Shown here: in pieces, positions 41,400 through 50,642 of the stretch | How the letters are laid out: each line of letters starts with the position of its first letter | Position numbering within the stretch: position 1 is the first letter of the stretch | NCBI RefSeq assembly: GCF_000620785.1 | Contig: NZ_JIAI01000028.1 | Location: forward strand, 1 to 56,305 | Reading direction: 5' to 3' | DNA length: 56,305 nucleotides | Origin: Actinospineispora acaciae DSM 45401 | GTDB lineage: Bacteria; Actinomycetota; Actinomycetes; Mycobacteriales; Pseudonocardiaceae | Program-made: the position numbers and the translations under genes | The notes under the pieces: generated by a model | Databases searched by the model: none | Seen by the model: only the letters and a program-made list of their open reading frames with translations | Told to the model about the DNA's origin: nothing

Positions 41400-41827
41400 T
41401 TCGAGCGGATACTCCGGTGCCCGCGGCAGCGGCGCTGTTGGTCTCGCACGGTTTCGCGGCGGCGCCGGTGGGGGATGCCGACGGGCGGGTGGTCGCGATC
41501 GTCTCGGAGGCGGATCTAGCGCGAGGCCGGGTGGTGCCGGAGGGGTGGGTCGCCGAGGGGCGCGAGCACCTGGACGAGGTGCCGGTGTCGGCGGTGATGA
41601 CCCGGTCGCCGACCAGCATGCGTGCCGACGACGATCTTGCTGACGTGGTGGCGTTGATGCTGGATGTGAAGATCCGTTCGGCGCCGATCGTCGCGGACGG
41701 CCGGATGGTGGGGATCGTCGGGCGGCGCGACGTGCCGCGGGCGGTGGCGCGCAGGGAGCTGGCCTCGCGCGACGCGTGGGTGCATCGGACGGGGGAGGGC
41801 CAGCCACGCGCGCGGGGCGAGAGCTAG
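41400..41827 (+). pseudogene. CBS-pair protein, 5'-truncated
   Basis: In frame the sequence begins inside the first CBS repeat (ADTPVPAAAALLVSHGFAAAPVGDADGRVVAIVSEADLARG) and holds a complete second repeat (VSAVMTRSPTSMRADDDLADVVALMLDVKIRSAPIVADGRMVGIVGRRDVP). The usual start (M...IMT-x-VxTV) is missing, cut off a few bases after the preceding gene. GTG 41417 could still start translation but would lack the first CBS strand. In mycobacteria the CBS protein Hrp1 (Rv2626c) belongs to the DosR regulon. Confidence 0.7.
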
Positions 41828-41838
41828 CCGCCGGCGCA

Positions 41839-41873
41839 TCCGGGCCGACCGTCCGGCGGACGGTCGGCCCGGA
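41839..41873. terminator. Bidirectional hairpin terminator
   Basis: Sixteen-base perfect arms (TCCGGGCCGACCGTCC and its reverse complement) with a 3-base loop, between the converging CBS remnant and the carbamate kinase gene. Confidence 0.8.
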
Positions 41874-41879
41874 CGCGAG

Positions 41880-42797
41880 TCATGGTGTGACCAGGGTTCC
41901 GGTGTGGCCGTCGAGCAGGTGGTGGGCGTCGTCGAGGCGGCCGATCGCGGCGGGTGAGCTGGTGGCGGTGGCGAAGCGGCGGGCGGCCTCGATCTTGGGG
42001 CGCATCGAGCCGGCGGGGAAGTCCCGCGCGGACAGGTCGCGGGCGCTGGCTCGGGCGATGCGGGCCTGGCGGGGTGTGCCGTAGTCGCGGTAGACGGCGT
42101 CGACGTCGGTGAGCAGGAGCAGGGCGTGCGCGCCGAGCTCGGTGGCGAGCAGGGCGGAGGTCAGGTCTTTGTCCACGACGGCCTCGACGCCGTGCAGCGC
42201 TCCGGTGTCGTCGGCGCGGACGGGGATGCCGCCCCCGCCGGCGCAGACCGGGGTGGTGCCGTGGTTGATGAGCTGGCGGATCTGGTCCAGCTCGAGCAGC
42301 GAGACGGGTTCGGGGGAGGCGACGACGCGTCGCCATCCGGCGCCGTCGGCGCGGACCCGCCAGCCGCGTTCGGCGGCGAGCCGCTGGGCGGTGGCCTGGT
42401 CGTAGACGGGGCCGACGAACTTGGTCGGGTGCTCGAAGGCGGGGTCGTCGGTGCGGACGAGGGTGCGGCTGATCAGGCAGGCGGCGGCCAGGCCGGCGGC
42501 GTTGTGCAGGGCGTCGACCAGCCAGTAGCCGATCATGCCCTGGGTCTGGGCGCCGAGGGCGTCGAACGGGTAGGGCCGGCGCAGCGCCGGGTCGTGCTCG
42601 CTCTCCAGTGCGAGCATCCCGACCTGCGGGCCGTTGCCGTGGGTGATGACAAGCCGGTGTCGCCGCGCCAGGGGGGCGAGGGCCTGCGCGGCGCGGCGCA
42701 CGTGGGCCTGCTGGATGTCCGACTCGGGCGCCTCGCCGCGTTCGAGCAGCGCGTTGCCGCCGAGGGCGACGACGATCAGCGTGCCCGGCGCGGTCAC
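41880..42797 (-). CDS. arcC: Carbamate kinase
   Basis: GTG 42797 overlaps the TGA of the arginine deiminase gene (GTGA), showing coupling. The 305-residue product has the family blocks IVVALGGNALLERGE, VITHGNGPQVGMLALE, CAGGGGIPV and ELGAHALLLLTDVDAVYRDYG, followed by GSMRPKIEAARRF. It makes ATP from carbamoyl phosphate and ADP. No ornithine carbamoyltransferase gene is in the operon, so carbamoyl phosphate must come from an enzyme encoded elsewhere. Last gene of the arc operon, ending at the hairpin 41839-41873. Confidence 0.92.
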   Translation of the reverse strand: MTAPGTLIVVALGGNALLERGEAPESDIQQAHVRRAAQALAPLARRHRLVITHGNGPQVGMLALESEHDPALRRPYPFDALGAQTQGMIGYWLVDALHNAAGLAAACLISRTLVRTDDPAFEHPTKFVGPVYDQATAQRLAAERGWRVRADGAGWRRVVASPEPVSLLELDQIRQLINHGTTPVCAGGGGIPVRADDTGALHGVEAVVDKDLTSALLATELGAHALLLLTDVDAVYRDYGTPRQARIARASARDLSARDFPAGSMRPKIEAARRFATATSSPAAIGRLDDAHHLLDGHTGTLVTP

Positions 42798-44020
42798 GCG
42801 GGGTCTCGTTCGATCGGGCAGGTCATGCAGCGGGGTCCGCCCCGGCCGCGTCCCAGCTCGCTGCCGGGGACGGTGATCACCTCGATGCCGTTCTTGCGCA
42901 GCATGGTGTTGGTGGCCACGTTGCGGTCGTAGCCGACGACCACGCCGGGCGCCACCGCGAGGTAGTTGTTCCCGTCGTCCCACTGCTCGCGCTCGGCGGC
43001 CCTGATGTCCTCGTCGGTCCTCAGCACGGTGACATGGTCCACCCGCAGCGCCCGGGCGAGGGCGTCCCACAGGTCGCCGTTGCGGGTGACGTCGAGCTCG
43101 CCGGGAGGCCCGCCCGGGGTGAGCGTCCAGGAGCGCAGGCTCGGGTCGAGGTAGGGATAGAGCACGAAGCTGGCCAGGTCGACCATGGTCATCACGGTGT
43201 CCAGGTGCATCATCGCGTGCGAGCGCGGCAGTTCCAGGGCGATCACGGTGTGCGCCTGGCCGCTGGTGAACAGCGCGGCGGCGAGGATCTCCACGGCCAT
43301 GGGCGTGGTGCGCTCGCCCATGCCGACCAGGACCGCTCCGCCGCCGAGGACGTGCACGTCGCCGCCCTCGATGCTGGTCGGCTGGGGGCCGGGGTCGCCG
43401 CCGTCGTAGGTGACGAAGTCGGCGCCGGCGAACGCGGGGTGGTAGCGGTAGATCGCGGTGGTGTGGAGCGTCTCGCGCCGGCGGGCCGGTTTGGCCATGG
43501 GGTTGATCGAGACCCCGCCGTAGATCCAGCACGAGCTGTCGCGGGGGTAGAGGTGGTTGGGCAGCGGGGTGAGCAGGAAGTCGTCGGCGTGCAGCGTCTG
43601 CCAGCGCAGGCTGGCCGACCGCAGGGGGCGCAGGTCGGCCTTGAGCACGCCGCCGACCAGCGCGGCGGCCAGGCTGGGCGCGTCGAGGTCGTCGAACAGC
43701 GCGCGCAGCGGCCGGACCAGGGCCGGGCCCACGAGCTGGGGGGTGCAGATACGGTCGAGCAGGAAGGTGCGGCCCTGGGCGGTCCCCAGGGTCTCGGTGA
43801 GCAGCTGGCCGGAGTAGAGCACGTCGACGCCGTGCTCGCGCAGTGCCTCGGCGAACACGTCGTGCTCCTGCTTGGCCTTGCTGGCCCACATGACGTCGTC
43901 GAAGAGCAGCCCCTGGACGTTCGCGGGGGTGAGCCGGGTCAGCTCCAGCCCGGGCCGGTGCACGATGACCCGGCGCAGCCGGCCGACCTCCGAGGACACG
44001 GCGTACATCGGGCTACTCAT
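42794..44020 (-). CDS. arcA: Arginine deiminase
   Basis: ATG 44020 overlaps the stop of the permease gene (ATGA). The 408-residue product starts MYAVSSEVGRLRRVIVHRPGLEL. The catalytic features are visible: LYPRDSSCWI, SIEGGDVHVLGGGAVLVGMGERTTPMAVE, the HLDTVMTM histidine, and the C-terminal nucleophile cysteine in GRGRGGPRCMTCP. It hydrolyses arginine to citrulline and ammonia, the first step of fermentative ATP production. Operon order is permease, deiminase, carbamate kinase. A DosR-like box at 45527 lies upstream of the operon. Confidence 0.93.
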   Translation of the reverse strand: MSSPMYAVSSEVGRLRRVIVHRPGLELTRLTPANVQGLLFDDVMWASKAKQEHDVFAEALREHGVDVLYSGQLLTETLGTAQGRTFLLDRICTPQLVGPALVRPLRALFDDLDAPSLAAALVGGVLKADLRPLRSASLRWQTLHADDFLLTPLPNHLYPRDSSCWIYGGVSINPMAKPARRRETLHTTAIYRYHPAFAGADFVTYDGGDPGPQPTSIEGGDVHVLGGGAVLVGMGERTTPMAVEILAAALFTSGQAHTVIALELPRSHAMMHLDTVMTMVDLASFVLYPYLDPSLRSWTLTPGGPPGELDVTRNGDLWDALARALRVDHVTVLRTDEDIRAAEREQWDDGNNYLAVAPGVVVGYDRNVATNTMLRKNGIEVITVPGSELGRGRGGPRCMTCPIERDPA

Positions 44021-45441
44021 GCTGCTTGCTCCCATGTCGAGTCGGTGGTGTCCTTGGGGCGTTGGCCGGCCTGCTCGCGGTGCGCGGCGACGAACGCGTA
44101 GAGCACGACGCCGGTCAGGACGAGCACCATCGCCTGGTAGACCGCCGCGTAGCCGGCGGCGAAGGTCACCCACAGGGCGAACAGCGCGGCGAGCGCGGTG
44201 ACCGCCAGGTCGCGGCCCAGCGCCCATCCGTTGACCCGGCGCCTGGGCGAGAGCAGGTAGGTGAGCTGCGCGCAGGCGGAGAACAGGTACGGGATGGCGA
44301 CGGTGACCACCGACAGGTTGACCAGGTAGGTGAACACGGTCAGCCCCGAGCTGGCGGTGTAGCGCCAGAGCATCAGCGCCGAGGGCAGCACCGCGGCGGC
44401 CAGTACGGCGAACCAGGCTGTGTTCCTGCGGTCGGTCCAGGCGAACGCCGGGGGGAACAGGCCGTCGTCGGCGGCGGCCCTGGACACCTCGGCGGTGACC
44501 AGGGTCCAGCCGTTGAGCGCCCCGAGCCCGGACACCACCGCCAGCGCGGCGACGAGCTTGCCGGCCCAGGCCGCGCCGCCCAGGACCGCCTCGAAGGCGG
44601 GCACGAACGGCGTGCCGGAGGCGACCAGCGTGTCGTGCGGCACCAGGCCCATCACGGCGGCCGAGACCAGCACGTAGAGCACCGCGCTGGCCGCCGTGCC
44701 GAGCACCGAGGCGCGACCGACGTTGCGGCCCGGGTCGCGGACCCGTTTCGCGGTGATGGCGGCCACCTCGACGCCGATGAACGAGAACAGCGCAACGCCG
44801 GCGGCGATACCGATCGCGCTGTAGAGGCTGGCGCCGGTGGCGTTGAACGAGCCGAAGTTCGCCCCCGCGACGAAGAACCAGCCGACGACCGCGACGAACA
44901 GCAGCGGCAGGAACTTCAGCACCACCGTGAGGTTCTCCACCCACGCCATCTGGCGCACCCCGACCAGGTTGACCACCGCCGGCACCCACAGCCCGACCAG
45001 CGCGATGCCCCAGTTCACCCAGCCCGACGGGTTCTCCAACCCGAACAGCGAGTCGACGTAGAGCACCCAGGAGGAGACGATCGCGGCGTTGCCGGCCCAC
45101 GCGCTGATCCAGTAGCACCAGCCGGTGAGGAAGCCGGCGAACTCGCCCAGCTCGTGGCGGGCGTAGGCGTACAGGCCGCCGTCGGTGTTCGGCACCCTCC
45201 TGGTGAGCTGGCCGAACAAGACCGCGAGCAGGGTCGCGCCCACCGCGACGACGGCCAGCACGACCAGCGAGCTGGTGCCGGCGCCGGCCAGCACGGCGGG
45301 CATGGTGAACACGCCGGTGCCGATGACGCTGCCGATGACCAGCCCGGTCGCCGAGGTCACGCCGAGGGCGCGCGCCTTGGCGTCGACGGGCCGCAGGGCG
45401 CGGTCGGGTTGCTCCGGTGGACGATCCGAGGCGCTGGACAT
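44017..45441 (-). CDS. arcD: APC-family amino-acid permease (probable arginine/ornithine antiporter)
   Basis: The 474-residue product starts at ATG 45441 (MSSASDRPPEQ). About twelve to thirteen membrane helices follow, starting with LGVTSATGLVIGSVIGTGVFTMPAVLAGAG, whose GSVIGTGVF loop is the APC substrate motif. LYAYARHELGEFAGFLTGWCYWISAWAGNAAI and FSFIGVEVAAITAKRVRDPGRNVG are further family blocks. Its position at the head of an arginine deiminase operon, with four-base overlaps, suggests arginine-ornithine or arginine-citrulline exchange. The symbol is assigned by context. Confidence 0.85.
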   Translation of the reverse strand: MSSASDRPPEQPDRALRPVDAKARALGVTSATGLVIGSVIGTGVFTMPAVLAGAGTSSLVVLAVVAVGATLLAVLFGQLTRRVPNTDGGLYAYARHELGEFAGFLTGWCYWISAWAGNAAIVSSWVLYVDSLFGLENPSGWVNWGIALVGLWVPAVVNLVGVRQMAWVENLTVVLKFLPLLFVAVVGWFFVAGANFGSFNATGASLYSAIGIAAGVALFSFIGVEVAAITAKRVRDPGRNVGRASVLGTAASAVLYVLVSAAVMGLVPHDTLVASGTPFVPAFEAVLGGAAWAGKLVAALAVVSGLGALNGWTLVTAEVSRAAADDGLFPPAFAWTDRRNTAWFAVLAAAVLPSALMLWRYTASSGLTVFTYLVNLSVVTVAIPYLFSACAQLTYLLSPRRRVNGWALGRDLAVTALAALFALWVTFAAGYAAVYQAMVLVLTGVVLYAFVAAHREQAGQRPKDTTDSTWEQAA

Positions 45442-45526
45442 CAGTGGTCCTTTCTCCGGGGCGCGGACGCCCTCCATGTCATCCGAATGGAAATCCAGAA
45501 TTCCGCCGGCCGGGCGCACACGGGCA

Positions 45527-45540
45527 GGGTCGATCGGCCC
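45527..45540. promoter_or_regulatory. DosR-like box upstream of the arc operon
   Basis: GGGTCGATCGGCCC matches GGGNCNNNNGNCCC exactly but lacks the GAAR core; it lies 86 bp upstream of ATG 45441. Confidence 0.45.
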
Positions 45541-45712
45541 TACACGGAAAGCCGAACGTAACGACACGCGGAACGTTCGGCCGAAAGGCGGGCGCGTCTA
45601 TTCCGGACATGGCGTTGGGCCCCTCGAAAAGAGCATTCGGCCGCTAGGGCGACGGGTGGTGCGCTGGCAGCGTTCCCCATCAGGACCACAAGGCGGGATT
45701 GGACGGTGCGTG

Positions 45713-46300
45713 ATGCAACCCGACCAGCGACCCCGTCGGCCACCGCGAAACGGGGCCGAGGGAACGGGCCGCATGCCGAAGCGGCCCACCGACCGGGTCG
45801 AGGACGTCGTCGCCTCGGTGCTGGCCTTCGCGCTGTTGGTGGCGGCCGTCGTCGCCGCGCTCGCCGGGGTCAACGCGTACGGGAGCGTGCTGGAACTGGC
45901 CCGCGCCCAGGCCGCCGCCCGTACCCCCATCGTCGCCGTGCTCGCCCAGGACACCCCGCGCCCTCGGGCCGGGGAGTCCACCGTCACCGCCCCGGTCCGG
46001 TGGACCGAGGCCGACGGCGTCGAGCGGACCGGGCAGACGCAGGCGCCCGGCGGCCAGAGCGCGGGCACCCCGGTTCGCATCTGGGTCGACCGTTCGCACC
46101 ACATCGTGCCCCAGCCGGCGGGAGAGGCCGATGCCCTCATCGCCGGCTTCGGCCTCGCCGCCGCGCTGCTCACCGGAGCCGCCCTGCTGGCCACCGTGCT
46201 GTGGAAGGGCACCCGATGCTGGACCCTGGCCCGCAACCGCGCCCGCTGGGAACGCGACTGGGCACAGGTGGAGCCGTCCTGGCGCGGCCGCTACCTGTGA
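45713..46300 (+). CDS. Rv1733c-like membrane protein
   Basis: The 195-residue product starts at ATG 45713 with a basic N-terminus (MQPDQRPRRPPRN). Two membrane helices enclose an extracytoplasmic domain: DVVASVLAFALLVAAVVAALAGVNAYG at about residues 30-60 and ALIAGFGLAAALLTGAALLATVLW near 150. The domain between has TAPVRWTEADGVERTGQTQAPGGQSAGTPVRIWVDRSHHIVPQP, the family pattern. Rv1733c is a DosR-regulon transmembrane protein of unknown function. The gene is intact and divergent to the arc operon. Confidence 0.82.
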   Translation: MQPDQRPRRPPRNGAEGTGRMPKRPTDRVEDVVASVLAFALLVAAVVAALAGVNAYGSVLELARAQAAARTPIVAVLAQDTPRPRAGESTVTAPVRWTEADGVERTGQTQAPGGQSAGTPVRIWVDRSHHIVPQPAGEADALIAGFGLAAALLTGAALLATVLWKGTRCWTLARNRARWERDWAQVEPSWRGRYL

Positions 46301-46335
46301 GCGCGCCTGCCACGTGAGCCTTCCTCCGCACTAAG

Positions 46336-46848
46336 TCAGGTCGGCGTGTAAATGTCAGGCAAGTCCATCTCTCGTCGTGCGGCTGTCACGAATTCTTGCT
46401 CGGCCTTCCACAGATCGACGAAGAGCTCTGATGGGATCTCGCGCTCGGTGGATGTGCCCCGAGCGGAGGCGACGCGGCGGGCCAGCGTCACAAGGTTCCT
46501 GTGAGCGACCACGGTCTCGGGGAGGTCCGAGACGAGCCTGATGGCCATCATCGCGGACTCGAGATTCTCCCGGTAAGGTCTGCCGGTCTCGTCAAAGAAC
46601 GGCATTGACTCGCCTGTCTTTCGCGGGTGCGGCGCGATCGTGATGTTCGCTGTCGGCTCGAGGGTGAAGGCTATGAACTGGCGGTAGGCAGACAAGAAGT
46701 CGCCGTAGGCTGCCAGTCGAATGTCTCGCCATTGGCGGGCGTGGTCACGGCGCCACGAACGTTCTTGCCCGCGGAGCGACAGCCAACCTCCAAGCGTCAC
46801 ACCGAGTAGGGTGACGATGGCCGTGATCGCACTAGCGCCAATGTTCAT
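46336..46848 (-). CDS. Hypothetical membrane-anchored protein
   Basis: The 170-residue product starts with a hydrophobic anchor (ITAIVTLLGVTLGGWLSL) followed by a long helical cytoplasmic part (RDHARQWRDIRLAAYGDFLSAYRQFIAF; MMAIRLVSDLPETVVAHRNLVTLARRVAS). This pattern is common among short actinomycete hypothetical proteins with an N-terminal anchor and coiled-coil-like body. No function is known. Base composition is slightly lower in GC than the neighbouring stress genes, and no stress box was recognised near its start. The following 46849-47082 holds no gene. Confidence 0.65.
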   Translation of the reverse strand: MNIGASAITAIVTLLGVTLGGWLSLRGQERSWRRDHARQWRDIRLAAYGDFLSAYRQFIAFTLEPTANITIAPHPRKTGESMPFFDETGRPYRENLESAMMAIRLVSDLPETVVAHRNLVTLARRVASARGTSTEREIPSELFVDLWKAEQEFVTAARREMDLPDIYTPT

Positions 46849-47082
46849 GGAATTCTGGCCTCTCAGAACTTCTGTCAGCGGTCTGCTGGCGGAGATGTGT
46901 TGAAGAGGATGCTCGCCGCGTAGGTTGGCTCCTCCCAGGGATTAACTTGAGACCTGGCTCAAGCACACGGGTTGTTTCCGAGGCGGGCGGTTCCGAGGAT
47001 CTCGGACACTCTGTGATGGGGTGGCCCGGTTCCGGCCATGGGATCGGTTCAGGTCGCGCGCAGGGGCCAGCGGCATGCGCCT

Positions 47083-47796
<714 letters not shown>

Positions 47797-47822
47797 CCCG
47801 GCCTCCGGGGTTCGTGGGGTGG

Positions 47823-48898
47823 CTACTGAAAGCGCAGGGCGTCGACCGGGCGCATGCGTGCCGCGCGCCCGGCCGGGTAGCTGCCGGCCGCGACGCCGAT
47901 CAGGGCGCTGATGGCGACGCTGAGCACCACCGCCGTCGGTGAGACGGTCGGTGGCGGGAAGTTGGCGGTGACGCGCGGGATCGCGAAGGCGGCCGCCTCG
48001 GTCAGGCCGATGCCGAGCAGCATGCCGGCCAGGCCGCCGGTGGCGGAGAGCATGCTGGACTCGATGAGGAACTGGCGCAGCACCTCGTGCCGGGTGGCGC
48101 CGAGCGCCTTGCGTAGGCCGGTCTCGCGGGTTCGTTCGGTGACCGAGACGAGCATGATGTTGGCGACGCCGATGCCGCCCACGATCAGTGCGATCGCGGC
48201 GATGGCGCCGATGAACGCGCGGAGCGCGGCGAGGAACTGCTCGCGCTGCTCGATCAGGGTCTGCAGGGAGAGCACCTCGAAGTCGCGTTGTGACGGGTCG
48301 TAGACGTGGTGGCGCTGGTCGAGCACGGCGGTGGTCTGGGCGGTCGCGGCGGGCACGGTGGCCGTCCCGCTGGCCCGCACGATGATCTGGTTGACCACGT
48401 TGTCGTTGCCGAACAGCTCGGCGACCGGGGTTGGGCCGAGCACGATCTCCCTGGCGGTGGGGCCGGACTGGGCGGAGCCCACGAACCTGCCGGCCGACAG
48501 CTGCCGGTTGGCGGCGGCGAGGTAGTCGGGTGGCGCGCCGACGACGGTCACCCGGCGCTGGTCCTCGCGCACGCGCAGCACGGCGCTGCCGGTCACCACC
48601 GGGTCACCGACACGATGTCGGGCGCGTTGGCCGGGTTGCGCAGCTCGTCGACGTCGGCGTCGGCGAGGTTGTGCACCTGGGTCGCGCCGGCGACGTGGCC
48701 GGTGGACTTGGTCACGATGATCTGCGTGGTCAGCGGGCCGACCAGGGAGTCGAAGTAGGCCTGCACGCCGTTGCCCAGCGCCACGCCCAGGATCACGGCG
48801 GCGATCCCGATCACGATGCCCAGCGTGGTCAGGGCGGAGCGAAGGCGGTTGGTCCGCAGCGACCGCATGGCGGTCCGAAACGCATCCCGGAGGTCCAC
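47823..48898 (-). pseudogene. ABC transporter permease (MacB/FtsX-type), frameshifted and internally deleted
   Basis: GTG 48898 starts MDLRDAFRTAMRSLRTNRLRSALTTLGIVIGIAAVILG, a close paralogue of 35300-36523. After NAPDIVSVT a base is missing near 48599 and the frame ends; the next frame continues with VVTGSAVLRVREDQRRVTVVG to the normal C-terminus. A second lesion is an in-frame loss of about 45 residues: AELFGND is joined directly to NVVNQIIV, whereas the paralogue has a long segment between an ELF-ND and a YLFGN motif. The deletion probably arose between these short repeated motifs. Confidence 0.8.
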
Positions 48899-48970
48899 GG
48901 CCGCTCCCCCTGTCGTCTCATGGCGCGCGGCTGTTGACCGAGCCTGGTCGTGGGCCGGCGGTGGGCACAG

Positions 48971-48984
48971 GTGGCGAAGGCCCT
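48971..48984. promoter_or_regulatory. DosR-like box upstream of broken permease/ATPase unit
   Basis: GTGGCGAAGGCCCT, 73 bp upstream of GTG 48898, with the CGAAGG core and two mismatches to the palindrome. Confidence 0.4.
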
Positions 48985-49041
48985 CACCGCGACGGCCATC
49001 GGACCCCGCTGCCCGGTGAGTGCCGGTGTGCCCGGGGGGTG

Positions 49042-49055
49042 GGGACCAACGGCCG
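49042..49055. promoter_or_regulatory. DosR-like box upstream of USP at 49119
   Basis: GGGACCAACGGCCG, 64 bp upstream of GTG 49119, fits GGGNCNNNNGNCCC with one mismatch. Confidence 0.45.
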
Positions 49056-49118
49056 CTGTGGGCCGGCGGCGGGTGTACCTAGCGTTGCCCGGTGACGCGG
49101 AGTCTGGGAGGTACACCG

Positions 49119-50021
49119 GTGAGCAGGTGGGTGAGTAGGCCGATCGTCGCGGGCCTGGACGGGTCGGAGCCCGGTAGGTGGGCGGCGTGGTGGGCGGCGG
49201 CGGAGGCGGTACGGCGGTCGGTTCCGCTGCGCCTGGTGCATGCGGTGAACGTGGCCCCGTACACGGCCGGCGCCGGATATATCCCGCCGCAGGGCCTGTT
49301 CGAGGCGCTGGAGGACGAGGGCAGGCAGTGGCTGCTCGCGGCGAAGGCCGAGATCGGTCAGGCTCATCCGGGGCTGGGTGTCGAGGTGGAGGTCGAGGCG
49401 GCGCATCCGGTGCAGATGCTCCTCGTGCGGTCCGAGCGGGCGGGGCTGGTTGTGCTCGGGTCCAGCGGCGCGGGCGGGTTGGCCGGGATGCTCGCCGGTT
49501 CGACGGCCGTCGCGCTGGCCGCCCATGGCCGCTGCCCGGTGGCCGTGGTGCATGGCCCGGAGACGGTGGCCGAGGGGCCGGTCGTTGTCGGTGTGGACGG
49601 CTCGCCGGCCAGCGAGGATGCTGTCGCGATCGCGTTCGAGGAGGCCTCGCTGCGGGGTGTCCCGTTGCTCGCGGTGCACGCCTGGAACGGGTTCGACTCC
49701 GACGCGGAGTACCGCGCCGCCCGGCGGCTGGCCGAGCGCTGGGAGGAGGTCGAGGCGCGCGAGCGCGAGGTGCTGGCCGAGCGGTTGGCCGGCTGGGCCG
49801 AGAAGTACCCCGACGTCGAGGTGCGACGGGTGGTGGCTCGCTGCCGCCCGACACCGGCCCTGTTGGAGCACAGCGCCGGGGCGTCCGTGCTGGTGGTCGG
49901 CAGCCGGGGCCGGGGTGGGTTCGCCGGCATGCTGCTCGGCTCGGTCAGCCGCGCGCTGATCCAGCACGCGAGCTGCCCGGTCATCATCGCCCGCCCGGCG
50001 ACAGGCCACGGGGAGGGATGA
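49119..50021 (+). CDS. Universal stress protein, two-domain
   Basis: GTG 49119 is preceded by GGGAGG with a 7-base spacer, favouring it over the upstream GTG 49092. The 300-residue product has two UspA folds: PIVAGLDGSEPGRWAAWWAAAEAV with GSSGAGGLAGMLAGSTAV, and VVVGVDGSPASEDAVAIAFEEAS with GSRGRGGFAGMLLGSVSRALIQHASCPVIIA. Its stop overlaps the ATG of the CBS gene at 50018, so both are translated together. The unit continues to the GNAT/acyl-CoA synthetase gene, linking ATP sensing with acyl metabolism. Confidence 0.92.
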   Translation: MSRWVSRPIVAGLDGSEPGRWAAWWAAAEAVRRSVPLRLVHAVNVAPYTAGAGYIPPQGLFEALEDEGRQWLLAAKAEIGQAHPGLGVEVEVEAAHPVQMLLVRSERAGLVVLGSSGAGGLAGMLAGSTAVALAAHGRCPVAVVHGPETVAEGPVVVGVDGSPASEDAVAIAFEEASLRGVPLLAVHAWNGFDSDAEYRAARRLAERWEEVEAREREVLAERLAGWAEKYPDVEVRRVVARCRPTPALLEHSAGASVLVVGSRGRGGFAGMLLGSVSRALIQHASCPVIIARPATGHGEG

Positions 50022-50632
50022 GCATGCGTGTCGAGCAGGCCATGAGCACGCCGGCGGTGACGGTCACGGCGGCGACCTCGGTCAAGCAGGCCGCGGGGTT
50101 GCTGGCCGCCCGGGGGTTCACCGTGTTGCCGGTGGTGGACGCGGACTTACGGCTGGTCGGGATCGTCAGCGAGGGCGACCTCGTGCGCGACCGGTTCCCG
50201 GCCGAGGCCCGGCTCGGCGTAACACTTGTCGAGGCGTTGCCGGCGCTCACGATCGCGGAGGTGATGACCCGCGAGGTGCTTACCGCGGCCGTCCGCGACG
50301 ACGTGCACGAGCTGATCGAGCGGATGCGGCTGGCTCGGGTGCGTGCGGTGCCGGTCTGCCGCGACGGGCTGGTCGTCGGCGTGGTGACCTACCGCGACCT
50401 GCTGCGGACCGTGGCACGCGAGGACGGGAGGATCGCCGCGGCGGCGCGCGCCCGGCTGGAGTCGGTGTTCTCCCTCGGCCGGTTCACCGTGACCGCCCGG
50501 GACGGGGTGGTGACGCTCATCGACCGGATGGCCCGCCCCGAGGACTGGCACACCGCCCGAGTGCTCGCCGAGCAGGTGCCCGGTGCGGCCCGGGCGAGCG
50601 TGACCTCCCCGGTCGACGAACCGGCCGGCTGA
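50018..50632 (+). CDS. CBS-pair and BON-like domain protein
   Basis: ATG 50018 overlaps the preceding stop (ATGA). The 204-residue product has two CBS repeats (VEQAMSTPAVTVTAATSVKQAAGLLAARGFTVLPVVD; TIAEVMTREVLTAAVRDDVHELIERMRLARVRAVPV) and a C-terminal segment (RFTVTARDGVVTLIDRMARPED...LAEQVPGA) that resembles a shortened BON domain. CBS pairs bind adenine nucleotides, and BON segments often bind membranes or other macromolecules. In mycobacteria Hrp1-like CBS proteins belong to the DosR regulon. It is the middle gene of a three-gene unit. Confidence 0.88.
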   Translation: MSMRVEQAMSTPAVTVTAATSVKQAAGLLAARGFTVLPVVDADLRLVGIVSEGDLVRDRFPAEARLGVTLVEALPALTIAEVMTREVLTAAVRDDVHELIERMRLARVRAVPVCRDGLVVGVVTYRDLLRTVAREDGRIAAAARARLESVFSLGRFTVTARDGVVTLIDRMARPEDWHTARVLAEQVPGAARASVTSPVDEPAG

Positions 50633-50642
50633 CCGGCGCGCC

